In this document: positions 1 to 12,683 of the stretch, one piece after another
How the letters are laid out: each line of letters begins with the position of its first letter
How positions within the stretch are numbered: the first letter of the stretch is position 1
DNA from: Hyposmocoma kahamanoa
Taxonomy: Eukaryota > Arthropoda > Insecta > Lepidoptera > Cosmopterigidae
Reading direction: 5' to 3'
Assembly (NCBI RefSeq): GCF_003589595.1
Contig: NW_020654684.1
Coordinates: forward strand, 3,292,793 to 3,356,792
DNA: 64,000 nucleotides
The notes under the pieces: generated by a model
Seen by the model: the letters and a program-made list of their open reading frames with translations, nothing else
Told to the model about the DNA's origin: nothing
The model's database searches: none
Position numbers and translations under genes: made by a program

Positions 1-416
1 TCTTAATCAGTGGTGGCAAAGTGCTCGAGCAAAATTTAAGCTAGGTCTATGTTGTAGTGGTACTAAGATAACAGATTGAAAAGGCAAAAGAATATCAACA
101 CTGACCGTAAACTGAAAATGTTAAAACAACTGCTAAAAGTGTGTTGTTTGTTAGATTCAGTTCAAGTGTGTGTCGGATTTTCAACAATAGCTTTTTATTT
201 TGATAACTTCTTATACGTTTCCTTAATTTTATCTTTATATTAATTTTAAATAATAATAATAATAATTATAAATATATTTTATTTATTTATATTAATATTA
301 TATTTTGGAAGGGCCGTGGCACAATGGACTAGACCGAGGTCGCGTTATGGTTTTGTTTATTTTGAAAAATCTGTGCGTGTGTGTAAATTACAAAATGTTC
401 AACTTATTTCCATATG

Positions 417-534
417 CACTAAACTAAGTATGTCTTAAATCAACACTTAAATTATAAGACACTCTTGCATTAAGACGTATTAAGAGTGTCTTTTTCACTG
501 CAAGCATTGGTTTAAGACATACCTAAATTTAGTG
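417..534. repeat. 118-bp palindromic MITE-like element
   Basis: The outer arms (CACTAAACTAAGTATGTCTT and, on the other strand, CACTAAATTTAGGTATGTCTT) continue into TAAATCAA/TAAACCAA. An inner perfect 11-bp stem, AAGACACTCTT, occupies 456-466 and 482-492. The whole folds as one long hairpin. No target duplication is clear. Confidence 0.7.
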
Positions 535-3326
535 ACAATGTTCATTAATATTAGTGTACTTTGTGACTAAAAGCTTTGTGCAACTAAGCAGTGTTGTTGT
601 ATCTATTTATCATATCAAAAGGTACATATATTCCAGTTAAAGTGTATGTGTACAAACCATGAATGGAAATGACAGATTGATGTACCAGGATTCCAAAGGG
701 ACATGTGTAAAAGCTATATTCTAGTGTATATGTTTTCGGAATATGAAATTGTGTACAGGACGAAAAAGGATGACTAAAACGTTGTCAATTCACAATTAAA
801 ATGGACTTTGGTGTTGTTTATATTTTCCAAAATTCGTAAATTGAATCGCTAGATCAAACTAACTTGGTTGATGTCGACAGAATTAGGTGTCTTTATCGGC
901 TCAGAAAACTCGGACTTTCCTCTTCACTAAGGACTTAAGTAAGTATGAATATAAAAAAGTTACTCTAGTATACTGCCAAATATTTATACCACTAAAACGT
1001 ACCTTGTACTTCTTATCATAGTACTCAATGCATTTTCTTCACTAATGCATTTCAAACCAGTTCGGCTTCTTTTCAAATCAGTTTCATATATTAGAAAATA
1101 CATAAAGTCCAATAGTTGTCATACTAAATTGACATGAGCTTTGGGGTCCGAACTTAATCCTTAACTCTATCACTGTCCTAAATCGTATTTCTTGACATTT
1201 GTCTATGAATAAACAAACGTCAAAAAATACACCCGCAATCCATAAAGTTAGATAACTATGTTTTTGAGTGTAAAATTGTGCTAGGAACCACGAATCGGAC
1301 ACATAATGCCTCACTAGAAAAGGTCATAGTGTTGCAATGGTGTACGGGTCGTGCAAAACTGATAGGTGGTAAGCAAGGAGCATGCGTAACAACCATCGAG
1401 ACAATACTTAACAGTTTTAAGGTACACAAAAGTGCAAAGGTAAGTATGTTTCTCGACTCGAGTTATCACAAGTACTGACTTCATTTTTGAAATCATATTG
1501 TTGACGATAGCGACAAAAAGAATATTACTGACGTTCAACACGTTTTATTTAACATATGCAAAAAGTAAACATACAATGCCACCAACGAATCTGCAATACG
1601 GAAAAAAAGAACACCAAATAAACTGGCATGTACCGGCAACACAGGACAAAATCTAAAAAAAAAATAGCGAAACCACCCGTATCACATATAAGTTGGTAGC
1701 TATGCATATACTTTTTGATATGCCAAAAAACTGTTCATCAAACTTTTTGTTTCAAAATAACTCCAATCGAGAAGCACGAACACAAAATTTACATGTAGCC
1801 CGGGGCAGCCGGAGCCCGAGTTAAAATTAAAATAACACTTGGTGGGGAAAACACTGTGAGTTTACAGTATGCTTAACAACCTGACCGTGTGATACAAAAA
1901 TATCGATTAAAGTAAACATTTTCATTACAACGAGAATGAAGGCGTGGCTTTCGTTGTAGCCCCGGATCACTAGCGATAACGAAACCCATACCCCGAATGT
2001 GTTACGAAGTACTCATATAGCCCCAGGGAACTTATTCAGACGACGGGGCAAGTGTAGCGACAAATAGGCGATGTAAAGAATGAAACGAAAAAATATCTAC
2101 AGCCCTCGCCCAGAGCTCACTGTGCATTCTAATTCGCGATCGAGCGCAATAACAAGCTCGTGATACCACCAGCGATGTATTTCTTTAAATTTATCTATAG
2201 TAGTCTAAGGGTTAGGTCAGGCTTTTAAGCTGTAGGAAATAAAGATCCGCTGAAATTAAGAAATCTGTCACGTCTCTTTTTTGTTGTTTGTTGTAGAATA
2301 ATTCTGGATTAAATAACGTCTGCGCTGCTTAGGTCACTCGTAAACAGAGAATACAGCGTTTTACGCTTAGAATAGCCACTGCAATGTGCTTTAACTTATT
2401 ACGATGAAGCGTAATTTTTTTTAAAGGACGTGACAGGTTCCTTCCTCCGAGTCTTATACTAAATAGGTATTAAATTACTTTTGTACAGATACCTTGCTTA
2501 AATAGTACGGGTATTTTGTTTAAATCTCTCATGAAACATTTTAATAAACATCATTTGTTTTTAATTACAAATAATGGATCAAAATTAATTGTCCAAATAG
2601 ACTGATCCGTATGGATCCGTGAGATCCATTATATATCGCAACAATTAAATTGAATTGCGAATCGATCAATTGAATTACACAATTAATCAATGTAATTGAA
2701 AGTCGATTACATTAATTATTCAACGGAACGATCGGGCGAACTCAGCGGGTAAATATTTTGTCATAAACATTTTATTGTTAATTTCAATTTAATATACATA
2801 ATCGTGACTGGTGAAGAGTAATTTGAAAAAAATAAATTTTAATATTCTTTTGACGAAGGAATTTATTGTTTCGTATTTTCTAAAAAAAAAAGTACTGTAC
2901 GTTCTTAAGCGAGACAATACCATTTTTTAATAATTTAATATTAATAAACGTATTCCTTTTTGTATTTCATTCTTACAAGCTTCAACAAGTGTAGAATATT
3001 AAAAGACTCTTTATGAAGTCATAATTCATATTTATGAGACACTAAAACAGCGAAGCAGCGCCTTCAAATTACGACCTTCACAAGTCACGACTTTCTTTAA
3101 GGTTAAATGACAATAATTACGTATAAAGAACTGATGAATACCTGTTAAGAATATTTGAAAACTAATATGTGGTATATTTATAATTAGGCACGTTTCGTGC
3201 TGAAGATACTGACGCACCATAGCGTTGATATTCTAGTGTAGATACTCCAGAAACACTTATTGATGAAAATATGCTAAAATGAGTACGCGCAGGTCTAAGG
3301 TGACTTTTTTCGGTAACCTATCACAA

Positions 3327-3395
3327 CTTGGTAGTTGGTGCAACGGGCTGGTATCCGTAACTCGACGACAATGCGCCTATTTTGCGTGTGGTAAA
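3327..3395 (+). repeat. 65-bp dispersed repeat, copy 1
   Basis: It matches 40360-40424: both read ...ttggtg-aacgg-ctggt-tcc...aactcgacg, then gcgcctattttgcgtg. The family is unknown to me. Confidence 0.65.
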
Positions 3396-3489
3396 ACCTA
3401 TTAAACCTATCACAAACTCGAAACTTTTTTTCCGAAATAACGTTTGTTCGAATTTTTATTACACCGAAAACTATAATTAGAAACCGTTG

Positions 3490-4085
3490 TTCTTTCAGGG
3501 TATGTTGGATGTTTATTGCAAAGACACGACTAGGTTCGTGTGTCGTTGCCGCTTGTCCAGTCCTTCATGGTCGAATTTGGGCGATAGGCCCGTGCGGTGA
3601 GCGCACCAAAGGACTCTCTACAGAGAGTCCACTGTGGATGCGCGTAGGGTGTTGCGGTGGAGCCTATCAACAGATCCGCCGCGGGGAGTGGGAGAGCATC
3701 CTCTGAACTTCACAGTTGAGGGGATGTTGTCCTGGCCCTATGGCCCCTGGGTAGCGGACTCGGGGGAGTTCGCTGTCCAGCATGGAGGGGCCCGAGATGG
3801 AAGGCTCGTCTGGTGTTCGGCGAGCCTTATATTTGGAGTCGGGGGACCGTTGCGTCTCCCTTCTCGGGGAGAGGCTGCGCTGGGCACGGCCAGCCGCTGG
3901 TGGAGGCGCGGATGAGCGATAGCGTACCCGTGCCTCTACCCGCAGCGGAGAGGAGGAACACCCCGGGGGTTTAGTGCGGTCGGGTTGCTCCCTTTCAGGG
4001 CTCAGCCCAGTCCCACATAACCCCGGCTCTGCCCCCGCAGGGCCGGGGTATCTATAAGCAGATTCCCTCGGGTATTAAAAAAAAG
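3490..4085 (+). mobile_element. GC-rich block with A-tail, probable non-LTR retroelement 3' end
   Basis: This block of about 600 bp is strikingly GC-rich compared with its surroundings. It contains the palindromic segment ggactctctacagagagtcc and the run ccccggctctgcccccgcag followed by ggccggggta, and ends in a short A-run (tattaaaaaaaag). This is the look of the 3' region of an R1-type LINE. No reverse transcriptase motif is visible, so the class is an inference. A CpG-rich regulatory island is the alternative. Confidence 0.4.
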
Positions 4086-4401
4086 ATTAAGTTACATTTA
4101 AAAGAAAAAACATTTTCCTCTCAAAATACTTTCGAGGTTATGAAAATTCGAGCAAACGATATTTCTGGAAAATGTGATTTTTACTACTGATAGGTAACCC
4201 TTTCTTCTGAATACATCCTGAGAGTTTGGTATTTTGACTTTTAAGAATGTTGAATTTCGTAAAAGTCTGTTATTCATTGATTTGTATTTTTTTTAATTTA
4301 CAATGATGATGGTGACTTTTAATTTGCTACGTGATTTCACTACTTCTATTCTATTGTATTTAAAAACTAAATCTATTACGATGTTCTAAATTAATAAATA
4401 C

Positions 4402-4615
4402 CTGTTTTAACAGCAAATCGGAATTAGGTGAACAGCAGGTCACCAGATGTTTGGTCAAGTGTAGGAACGAGGCCAGAGTGTCCGGCGTTAGGTGATCTCT
4501 GTTACACCTTTGCAACATGTGTGAGATAACCAGGAACCCGCGACATTGCAGCATGTGCTGTTGAACTGTACTGCAGGATTCTACCAGCGAACAAATGAAG
4601 CCGAGCAGTTTTGAG
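4402..4615 (-). CDS. rg: rugose exon 10 of window (solenoid region)
   Basis: The exon is 214 nt with acceptor tttgtccacag and donor TTAAAACAG|GTATTT. The first base completes the Cys codon and the exon ends in phase 0. It encodes [20 protein letters not shown], then [20 protein letters not shown] and [20 protein letters not shown], ending SDLLLKQ. This agrees with fly and human neurobeachin. The next conserved block (LLDHVLFNPALWI in the fly) is not found between 1 and 4401, so the following exon lies beyond the left edge. A GC-rich retroelement tail sits about 320 bp downstream in the next intron. Confidence 0.96.
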
Positions 4616-5414
4616 CTGTGGACAAATCAACATCGCGGTTATGTCTTCAGATTTTATGAATATACCTGTACTGTTCTACATATTTACATAACATTATGCC
4701 TGTCTCCCAATGGAATAGGCAAAGACCGTGAATCTCTTTAAACGTGCATTTCTTTAAACAATCAGTCTATCAATCTTTTTATATATTCTTTGTACTTTGA
4801 ACGTGGTCTTTAAGGACATCCCTAATAATATTTTCGAGGCATGTATGTTGTACCAATATCATCCAGTTACCATCTAGATTCGTTCTGTAAAATTGTGTCA
4901 TCAATCTGCTAACATTCATGCTCTCCACATTCCCTTTTCCATCCTAGTCACTACATCACCTTTCACACGACAACAGTATCTTACTACAATTTTCGCCATT
5001 TTAATTGGGTATTTTGCCTTTCCGAAATCCCGCTTGTTTGTCCCAAACTTTCTCATCAGATTCATTCCCAGCTATCACAACTAAAACCTTTGCATATAGC
5101 TTGTCAACGACTGACTCTATTATTAAACGACTCTAAGCGTGGCGTGGAAATTCTTAGACCCTTTTCCTTTATATAAAGGAATAATAATGATTTTGCTGCA
5201 ACCGTTTCTTACTGAGCCCTTCTTCCTGCGCACATTAAAAAGACGGTGCAGCTTACTGACCACGAAGCTACCTCCACTTCAGCATCTGTACAGTTACTCT
5301 AGCACACTTGACGTCTCTCCTGTTTTCATGCAGTTTAAGTTTCTCGGAATTTATGTGCGAAATTGAATTTGAAATTTACCATGAGCTTTCGGCGAAAGAA
5401 AACAAACAGAAACA

Positions 5415-5530
5415 TCGGAAAACGTGTAAAGTCCCCAACCCGCATTGGACTAGCTATGGCCTAAACCCTCGCCTGAGAGGAGAACCGTGCCCAGCAGTGG
5501 GACACATGAATGGGTTGATGATGGCGATTA
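5415..5530 (+). mobile_element. LINE 3'-end fragment
   Basis: It contains accgtgcccagcagtgggac followed by gggttgatgatgg, preceded by a 'cccaacccgcattgg' block. This combination is a very common 3' end of non-LTR elements in Lepidoptera. Confidence 0.75.
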
Positions 5531-8299
5531 TCTCACTTTCTTTCTTATTTACACCACTCTCGCCGCCCATGATCTTGTCATTGCTGTCGTAATATTTTTC
5601 AAAATAAGCTTACAAACTATTCCGTCCATATACCATATACATATATATTTCTCTATATTGAATATTCACTCTTCAGAACTGCGAGTTATTCAACTTTCGT
5701 CTAACTCCTCTTATGGACTTACAAAACCACTGTACTATTGTACACCAGGAAGTAGCCAGATAGCCTGTAGTCAGATAGCTTGTTATCAAATCATTCTTTC
5801 TTTCGATCTACTTGTTCTTTCACTCTAGTTTTAAAACCACTCCCATAATTCCCCATAACCGTTCGTTCCCCCCAATATTTGGTAACCTTCAATAGATACT
5901 TAAGTGATTAATTCCGCAGTAAAACATTTTAATTTAGGAATGTTTCATCAAAGTTAAATTGAAACGACATTTAATTAGCAACAAGCAAGTTGAGGGCACG
6001 GATTTTGGGAATTTGAGGAAACGTGATGTTACTTATTTGTAAATTAAGCTACCAAAATTTATAACAAGCTAAGACAAAAATAAGATTCACAAATAAAACA
6101 TTGTAAGAAACAATTAAAAGATATCGTCTTAACTCTAAATGAGACACACTTTATGTGAGCTCGTTCTGGCCAAAACAGGCCTCACTCTTTTATTTTTAAA
6201 TATATTGGACAAGTAGGAAATTGTTTAGACGTTTGCTAAAAACGTTAACCTATAATTAAATTTTAATGATCTTTTACGGGAAGAGAGTAATCCGTTTTTC
6301 ATCGATTCTGAAAAAATTCACTTTTTTGAGATAGTACACTATTGTATTAACAGTGCGATATGTGAATTTCGCGGTCGACGGTATTTAAACCATCTTTCTG
6401 GCGAATTAGACGCCGTTCAGATGGGCCGCTACTCTAGGAAAACCATTGAAATGTATAATAAACCACGAGTTTTATTGTACTGCGCACTTTTGAAATGTCC
6501 CAAAGTACGTGAACAGAACAACACGTTATAAGTAGCAAATCAATGAGGGTAGCGCGTTACCCGCGTCACGAGCCGTTTGCGATTTAATCCGGCATTTTGA
6601 CGCGATCAAGTGAAAGCTGGATAAAACCAGAGTCACGTCTCACGCGTCGGTTGCTACATCCATCTTCCGCACATCGGAGTATAAAATTTATTGGCAAAGT
6701 TATTTTAAAAGTACGGCGGAGTGTTACTTTCATCGTCTCCGAAGGTTTACAAAAATAAAAAGGATTGAAAGAAACTTTAGTCCAACTCACAGATGTCTAT
6801 ATAGACGACCACCCTACTTCACGTGCCCAATGAAATATAAAAACGCTTAGTTGCCGCCGCTACGCTTCAGAACACGCCCGGCCGTTAGCGAAGTTAAAAA
6901 TCAGTTGAAAACGCGAAAAATGCCTAATTGTGCCATTACTGCAAATACACCACAGTTGTGAGTAGATGAATAAACAGGGAAGTTTCCTTCCATACAGTCA
7001 AGTCAAAATCAATCATATTCATTTTGTATGAATTTCGAGGAAACAATTCACTCGTTTGCATATTTGTGTATTCAATGAATTCTTAATACATGGCGGCTTT
7101 TACTCGATGCGGTACATTTGTGGGCCTTAGTTAGTAGGCCATGAATATAGAACGAGCGAAAGTTGTCCAACTCTCGGAATACAAGCTACAGTCCACAATG
7201 CTCAACCAATGCGAGTTAATAAAATGACACGTTTTCCAACGACTGTAAACCTCCGATTGTAGATTTTACAAGTTTCCCTCGTCCATTTAAGTCACAGGGT
7301 AGACACCGCCGCAGAAGTACGAAACGTAGACCTCTTAACCGAGAAGCAACAGTTCTCTCACTGGACTACCACCGCTTTAGAGATTCTTTCGAAGCAACCA
7401 AATAAAATACACACACGCTTTGTATTGACTTAGTAAACTAAATGTTTTGTGCAAGATTGATGACGCTTAAGCGGTTTGAACGCGCAGGATGAATTTTACT
7501 TGGTTGGGAAAAGGACAATGATAAATGTGTCCGGTTTTTAGTGAAATTAAATCTGTGGCACCACCCAGAAAACACGTCAATTAATACCAGGCAAATGGAG
7601 CAATAAACATATTCTGCTTTACATAAACTTGATTTTTGTAAATGTATTTATAGTTACTTATACTTTCAGTGAGACGACAATAAGCTGAGTGAATGACGGA
7701 TATTGCAACAGTACACAGCACAAGCTGCCTGTTATGCTCATTATTTATTCGTGAAATGTTTATCTTGTATTATAATGAGGCATGTTATGCTTTCCACTTG
7801 GTTTAAGTGTTGTGTTGTAGTCGCAAAGTATTATGAATTGTAGTAATATAGGGTCAGGTGGGGTTAGATGAACTAGAAGTTTTAACTCATAATCTGAAGA
7901 CTTTAGCACTATTTAGTCTCTCAGTCGATAATACAGATAAACAATTTTAATTTAAGCAATTTTAAGGTGATGTCGCCACTATCGATGCTCCAAATTCAAG
8001 ATGCGGAAAAAACAAATTTAACAGTTGTGAGTCTTGAAAATAATTACGTGTATACCTTTACAGGAAATAATTATAACTGTCCTTATTACCCTATATTTTT
8101 GAAGAAGAGACAAGTCAACACAGTTTGCCCGTTTTCAGCAAATACATCACAAATATTGAATTCAGCGTTAAAAATTGTTATAATATGTAAAACTGATACA
8201 CAATAGTTATATGTTATGCAAGGCTGCAAAGTTGTTGTTTGCCGCGAGTTCTTATATGGAAACATGAGCGCACTAGGATTGTAATCCGGGCGCACTAGT

Positions 8300-8960
8300 T
8301 CTTTTTTTTATGTAATGAAGAGGCAAACGAGCAGACGAGCCACTTGATAGGAGGTGGTCATCGTCGCCCATGGACATTTGCAACATCAGATGAGCTGCCT
8401 ATGCGTTGTCAGCCTTTGAGAGCCCTGTGAACAAGCTTTTTGAAGAACCCCATGTCATGGCGCAAAGGAAATACTTCAGGAGGAAGATCATTCCACATCT
8501 TGCAGGTTCGCGGAACGAACGAACGAGATGCCCGCGTGGTCTTACTAAGATGTGGAGCGGGAGGAGCGATGGTAGAAACGAGGCGGTGGCATCAGTTCGA
8601 AAAGTTCCTCAGAGGACTCCCAATTATAAAGACGGTAGAACACACACAGAGAGCCAACGTTTTTCCATAGGCTCAGGGGCTCCATACCGTCTCTGAGTTT
8701 GGGATCATCGATAATACGAACAGCCCTGCGTTGGACGGAGTCAAGTGACCTGGAGAGAAGTACTGCTTCGCTCTATTGAGCACTCCGAGCTTTTTTGAAG
8801 CCAGTTTGGCTTTGCTCTCCAAATGACTCCGGAACTGAACTTCGTTCGCGATGTCGACTCCAAGTATCCCAATACTCTTTGAGATGGCAAGAGCCGTGTT
8901 CTAGAACTTTGGCGCTGTTACGAATACGAGTGCGAGCTAGTGTGAGCGTCGTCGCGCGTC
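8300..8960 (-). mobile_element. CR1/Jockey-like non-LTR reverse transcriptase, C-terminal remnant
   Basis: Read on the minus strand, the sequence encodes LDSVQRRAVRIIDDPKLRDG and, further on, SLCVFYRLYNWESSEELFEL, the C-terminal part of a CR1/Jockey-group reverse transcriptase. It continues after a frameshift with WNDLPPEVFP and FKKLVHRALKG and then a stop. The element is truncated upstream and broken by at least one frameshift and stop, so it is dead. Confidence 0.8.
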
Positions 8961-9030
8961 GCCAAGCATTGTAGTTGAAAAACAGGACGCGACGCGACGC
9001 TTCGACTCTGCGTCAGTGGGAGTTGAGCCT
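8930..9030. repeat. GACGC/GCGTC motif cluster
   Basis: The opposed motifs gcgtcgtcgcgcgtcgc and gacgcgacgcgacgc flank about 25 bp of AT-richer sequence. They may be subterminal repeats of a DNA transposon. No ends or target duplication were identified. Confidence 0.35.
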
Positions 9031-9394
9031 AAGACCACAATCCATCGTCAAGTTCGAGTTTCAAAACCCTTTTCCACGCTATCGTGCAAAAAACGCTTTT
9101 GCGCGCAGATTTCTAATGAGAAAGAAAGCCTTTCCGAGCTAGTGAGGTGAAAAGGACGATTACTGTACTTCAAAATTCTTACAAGACCTTTGGACTTCTC
9201 TTAAAATCTTTTGACTCAGAATAAAGTATGTTTTATTTACCCCACCGGCTATTAGATAGTCTCTGGTGTCTGGGTGCAGTGTTGTGATTTTTTCCGGAAT
9301 AAATGATTTCTATTCTATTTTATCTATTTTGTTTCATAATTGTTATTGAAGTTAAGGAAATTATTTTTATATGATTTTTAGTTATGATAGCTTC

Positions 9395-9540
9395 AATATC
9401 ATCATCACCCACAATCCGACTAAACCCACTGCTGGGTATAGTAGGCTACCCATAGTTTGCGCATTACACCACAATCTCATGCTGGTTTCGCATCTATTGT
9501 CCGTGATTTTCACGATGTCGTCGACTTGTCGTCAGCTTTT
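9395..9540 (-). mobile_element. LINE 3'-end fragment
   Basis: The minus strand carries ...cccagcagtgggtttagtcgg... and then a gatgatgat tail, like the lepidopteran LINE 3' ends elsewhere in the window. The upstream part is too diverged to classify. Confidence 0.5.
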
Positions 9541-9734
9541 CTAGTAGATATTATTTATGAATTACAACTCAGAGAGTGGGTAGATACGTTGTTAAACGAT
9601 TAAACAAAATTTTGTTTTCCGCTTCTTTTCTTTAATCTTTGAAAAGCCAGTGCCGTAACTAAAGTAAAAAAAAAATTTTCGATCCTAATAGGATTAAATC
9701 CATCACCTTTGATGTGCGATATCAGGTAGAGACC

Positions 9735-9800
9735 GGAACCGGATCAATCCGGATTCACCCGGTTGACGCGGGTCCCGCTCCGGTTGACAGCCAAGCGGAT
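9735..9800. repeat. cluster of CCGG-containing motifs
   Basis: In about 65 bp the motif CCGG occurs seven times (accggaaccgg, atccgg, acccggttgac, ctccggttgac) in an AT-rich setting. The unit ccggttgac is repeated. Its origin is unknown. Confidence 0.4.
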
Positions 9801-10421
9801 TAAATACAATATTGCGAAGTTTACTTCGATAAGTACGGATTTCTTAAACTCAAAGCTATCTATATGCCAGGATTTTCTTCTTCAAGAGAAAATATATTTT
9901 TGCTGCTTTGTATAAAATATATGTATTAACATTTCAAAAATCGTAGTGGCATGTTCGATGGGTTCAATTACTGACAGGACCAATATGGGAAACAAACTTT
10001 ACTAAATTGGTTCTTGTTTGGAGTTTCTGCACTGCAATAGCACATTAAGTTTGACAATTTGGTCTTTGAAATGGTCTCATTGCAAGCGGTGTAGAGTTGA
10101 ATTTTAAACTTAAGTGACAAGTTTGACTTGTTCTTGGACCTCGACTGGTGATAAAGGGAATTTCCAATTTTGAGATCAGGTAATTGGTGACAAGCTACAG
10201 CTTCAATTTCAACATCAAACTCGGTTCATCAAACAAACAGTAAATTTTATTTATTGTGAGGGTGAACGGACATTATTTGAGTTCATAACTTAATTATACA
10301 ACGGTCACTGTTTGATGGTATTTTACAGACATTTTAAAGCACTTTTGCCGGTATACAAGCACGATGGACAGCTCCCGTATCTTTGACATATGTTTTGATT
10401 ATAGTGACCCTTTCTATCAAC

Positions 10422-10569
10422 CTCTCGGTTATGCGGGAAGGGTACTAAAACCAGTACAAGCACAGGGACCTTCTAAGTTCAGGTCCTGACCCCGGAATAG
10501 CCAGTGTAAAGGGTTGTCACAAGCCGCTGTCACTGACTCCATCCAGTTCTCAAGAGGCTAGTACCTCCA
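10422..10569 (+). repeat. unclassified dispersed repeat C, copy 1
   Basis: It shares long identical runs with 12684-12830, for example gtcctgaccccggaatagcc and gtgtaaagggttgtcacaag. It is joined directly at its right end to a fragment of the 285-bp repeat family (10571-10668). Confidence 0.85.
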
Positions 10570-10570
10570 C

Positions 10571-10668
10571 AAAATCACAAAGACCTGAGGGGCACTGCCA
10601 CTGCGCCCGTCACTCTGACACATAGTTTACACGTCCCATTTGCTTGTAATTTCACAAGCATAAGCATA
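10571..10668 (-). repeat. 285-bp repeat family B, fragment
   Basis: It contains ggggcactgccactgcgccc, gtcactctgaca and ttgtaatttcac in the order seen in other family B copies. Only the central third is present, abutting repeat C. Confidence 0.75.
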
Positions 10669-11589
10669 AGCAGGTATACATAGGTAAGTCGGTGGTACCC
10701 TCAAGTCCTGCGTAGGCATAGGATCGAATTGACCAATTCGGCAAACGAACTTTTTAAATAGTTTCTTCAGTATTCTGGGTAGTGTATTGGAGCTCATGTC
10801 TTTAACTTAGTACTCATACTATGACATTCACTAGTTCGAGATCAAGTAATTGGTTGCCTGACACATAAAAAAACCCCATGAACAAGATGAAACATGTATA
10901 CAAATTGCAACAGACATATAGGTAAGTTAAACATGTCTACGAGTCAGAGATTTGAAAAAAAATGTACATATTTTTTCAAATTATGGTTTAATTTTCCAGC
11001 GATATCGGAATTCTTCAATCCATCAAAATATAAGCCTCAGTTTCAGATATCACTTCCTCATTTGATACAAATTGGTAAAAATCAGATATAAAGACAAATG
11101 AGGCCAAATCTGGTGATACCTGAGGATGTGGCAATAGTTCAACAAGTTTTGATATTCTGATGCCACATGACAAAAAAAAAATTGAAATTCCGTTTTTGCC
11201 ATCTTCAAAAAATATATCGACTTCAACCTTTTAACTTAACATTTCAAATTTTTCTTTCGCGCTAATTTTAAAAGTGTAAAGGAGTTTTAAATTAAGAAAT
11301 TAGAATAAATACCGAAAAAGTTTTGATTTAACGTTAAGTTACATAATGATTACTATACGAAATTGAATAACTTCTTATTTATTCTATTATAAAGCCCGGT
11401 AAATTGGGCATACGTTATATAGGTTAAATTAAACGTGAGAATTGTTTGTAAATCACTGCTCGACATAAATTCCGATAATTTAATAAGCGACACACGCAAA
11501 TGACATCGAGGAACGATAAATCTATAAGAAATGGCAAATTGGGGTTGTTACAGCCAGGGGTGTTATGGACGATGGTGCTAAATGGAGCT

Positions 11590-11690
11590 GCGAGTTCAAA
11601 TTTAGTCTCAAAAAATCAGAGATTAAAATAACTTGAATTTATACGCCACACTGGCCCAGTGCGGGTTGGGAATTTGACACGGGATTGTGA
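11590..11690 (-). mobile_element. LINE 3'-end fragment
   Basis: The minus strand reads ttcccaacccgcactgggcc followed by agtgtggcgta, the block that precedes the 'cccagcagtgggac' motif in lepidopteran LINE ends. The hAT MITE begins immediately to its right. Confidence 0.6.
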
Positions 11691-11692
11691 AC

Positions 11693-12120
11693 CAGGGTTG
11701 TTGCGAATATCCGCTTCCGCATCAGCATCTGCATTCATCGATGCTGATATGCATTACCGATGTTCGAGTAGTATAGTATAATATGATGATAGGCACGCTG
11801 GAATAATTTAAAAACCGTTCAGAAACAGACTGCAAGACGAAAAAGCAGCTCAGTTGTTATTTTTAAAATATAACTTTGATAAAATTCCACAACGATTAAG
11901 CTAGGCAGATTGATTGTTTTCATGCAGATTGATTATTTTGTAATAAATGTCACAAAATCATTGAAATAATATTTTATTATACTGCCAAGGAAAATAGAAA
12001 TCTTTTTCATGTAGATAGATTCATTAAGGATCGATGTACATTTTAAATATGTAAAATCAGAATCCGCGTCAGCATCAGCATCCGCTGATGTGTACAAAAC
12101 CGGCATCAGCAACAACCTTG
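11693..12120. mobile_element. hAT-type MITE (428 bp)
   Basis: The ends are CAGGGTTGTTGCG and AGCAACAACCTTG, which form terminal inverted repeats beginning with the CAG typical of hAT elements. They are flanked by ttgtgaac (11685-11692) and ctgtgaac (12121-12128), an 8-bp target duplication with one mismatch. Subterminal CATCAG/CATCCG repeats lie at both ends. The element has no transposase and is non-autonomous. Confidence 0.85.
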
Positions 12121-12683
12121 CTGTGAACCGTCTTCAACATGCAGGGTTCGACACGATGTTTTCCTTCATCCATATAACCTAGAAATTTAAAAGTCACAGG
12201 TAAATGAACAGTCGAAATCCCAATTAAGATGTAATTACTCTCCTGGTGAGCTACCACAGCGCTCTTGCATACATAATTGAAACAGGATGTGATTTACGAT
12301 AACATAAATCCACGACACATCAATAAAACCACGTATATTTATTTTCTCAAACAAACCAACTTTGAGGCCGTTTACAGGGCCCATGACCACCCGTGACCAC
12401 GGGACCTTTATTCGTTGTTTCATTTCCTATGTATAATAATCGCGAAAAACTAAAAATTTGATACAGAATGTGATTGTTGAACCCATGAATCTATGTAAAG
12501 TATTTTTTTTTTTAAAGACTGGGACGTTTTCTCCGACCTCCTAAACCGCTTGTACTAATCTAATTATTTTCATGTGATACTCATTCGTCGTATGTACCTA
12601 CTAGAATTCTTTAATCGCCAATTCGCTGCCCCAAAGGTTTTACCACTAATATTTTTCTAAATTATTTTCGTTTTTATGTGTAA

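Larger units (their letters stand above)
1..4401 (-). other. Intron downstream of the last visible rugose exon
   Basis: No exon is recognised here. The stretch holds an AT-rich run near 240-300, a 118-bp palindrome (417-534), a copy of a 65-bp repeat (3327-3395) and a GC-rich block ending in an A-run (3490-4085). The rest is unremarkable AT-rich intron with only short random open frames. Confidence 0.8.
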
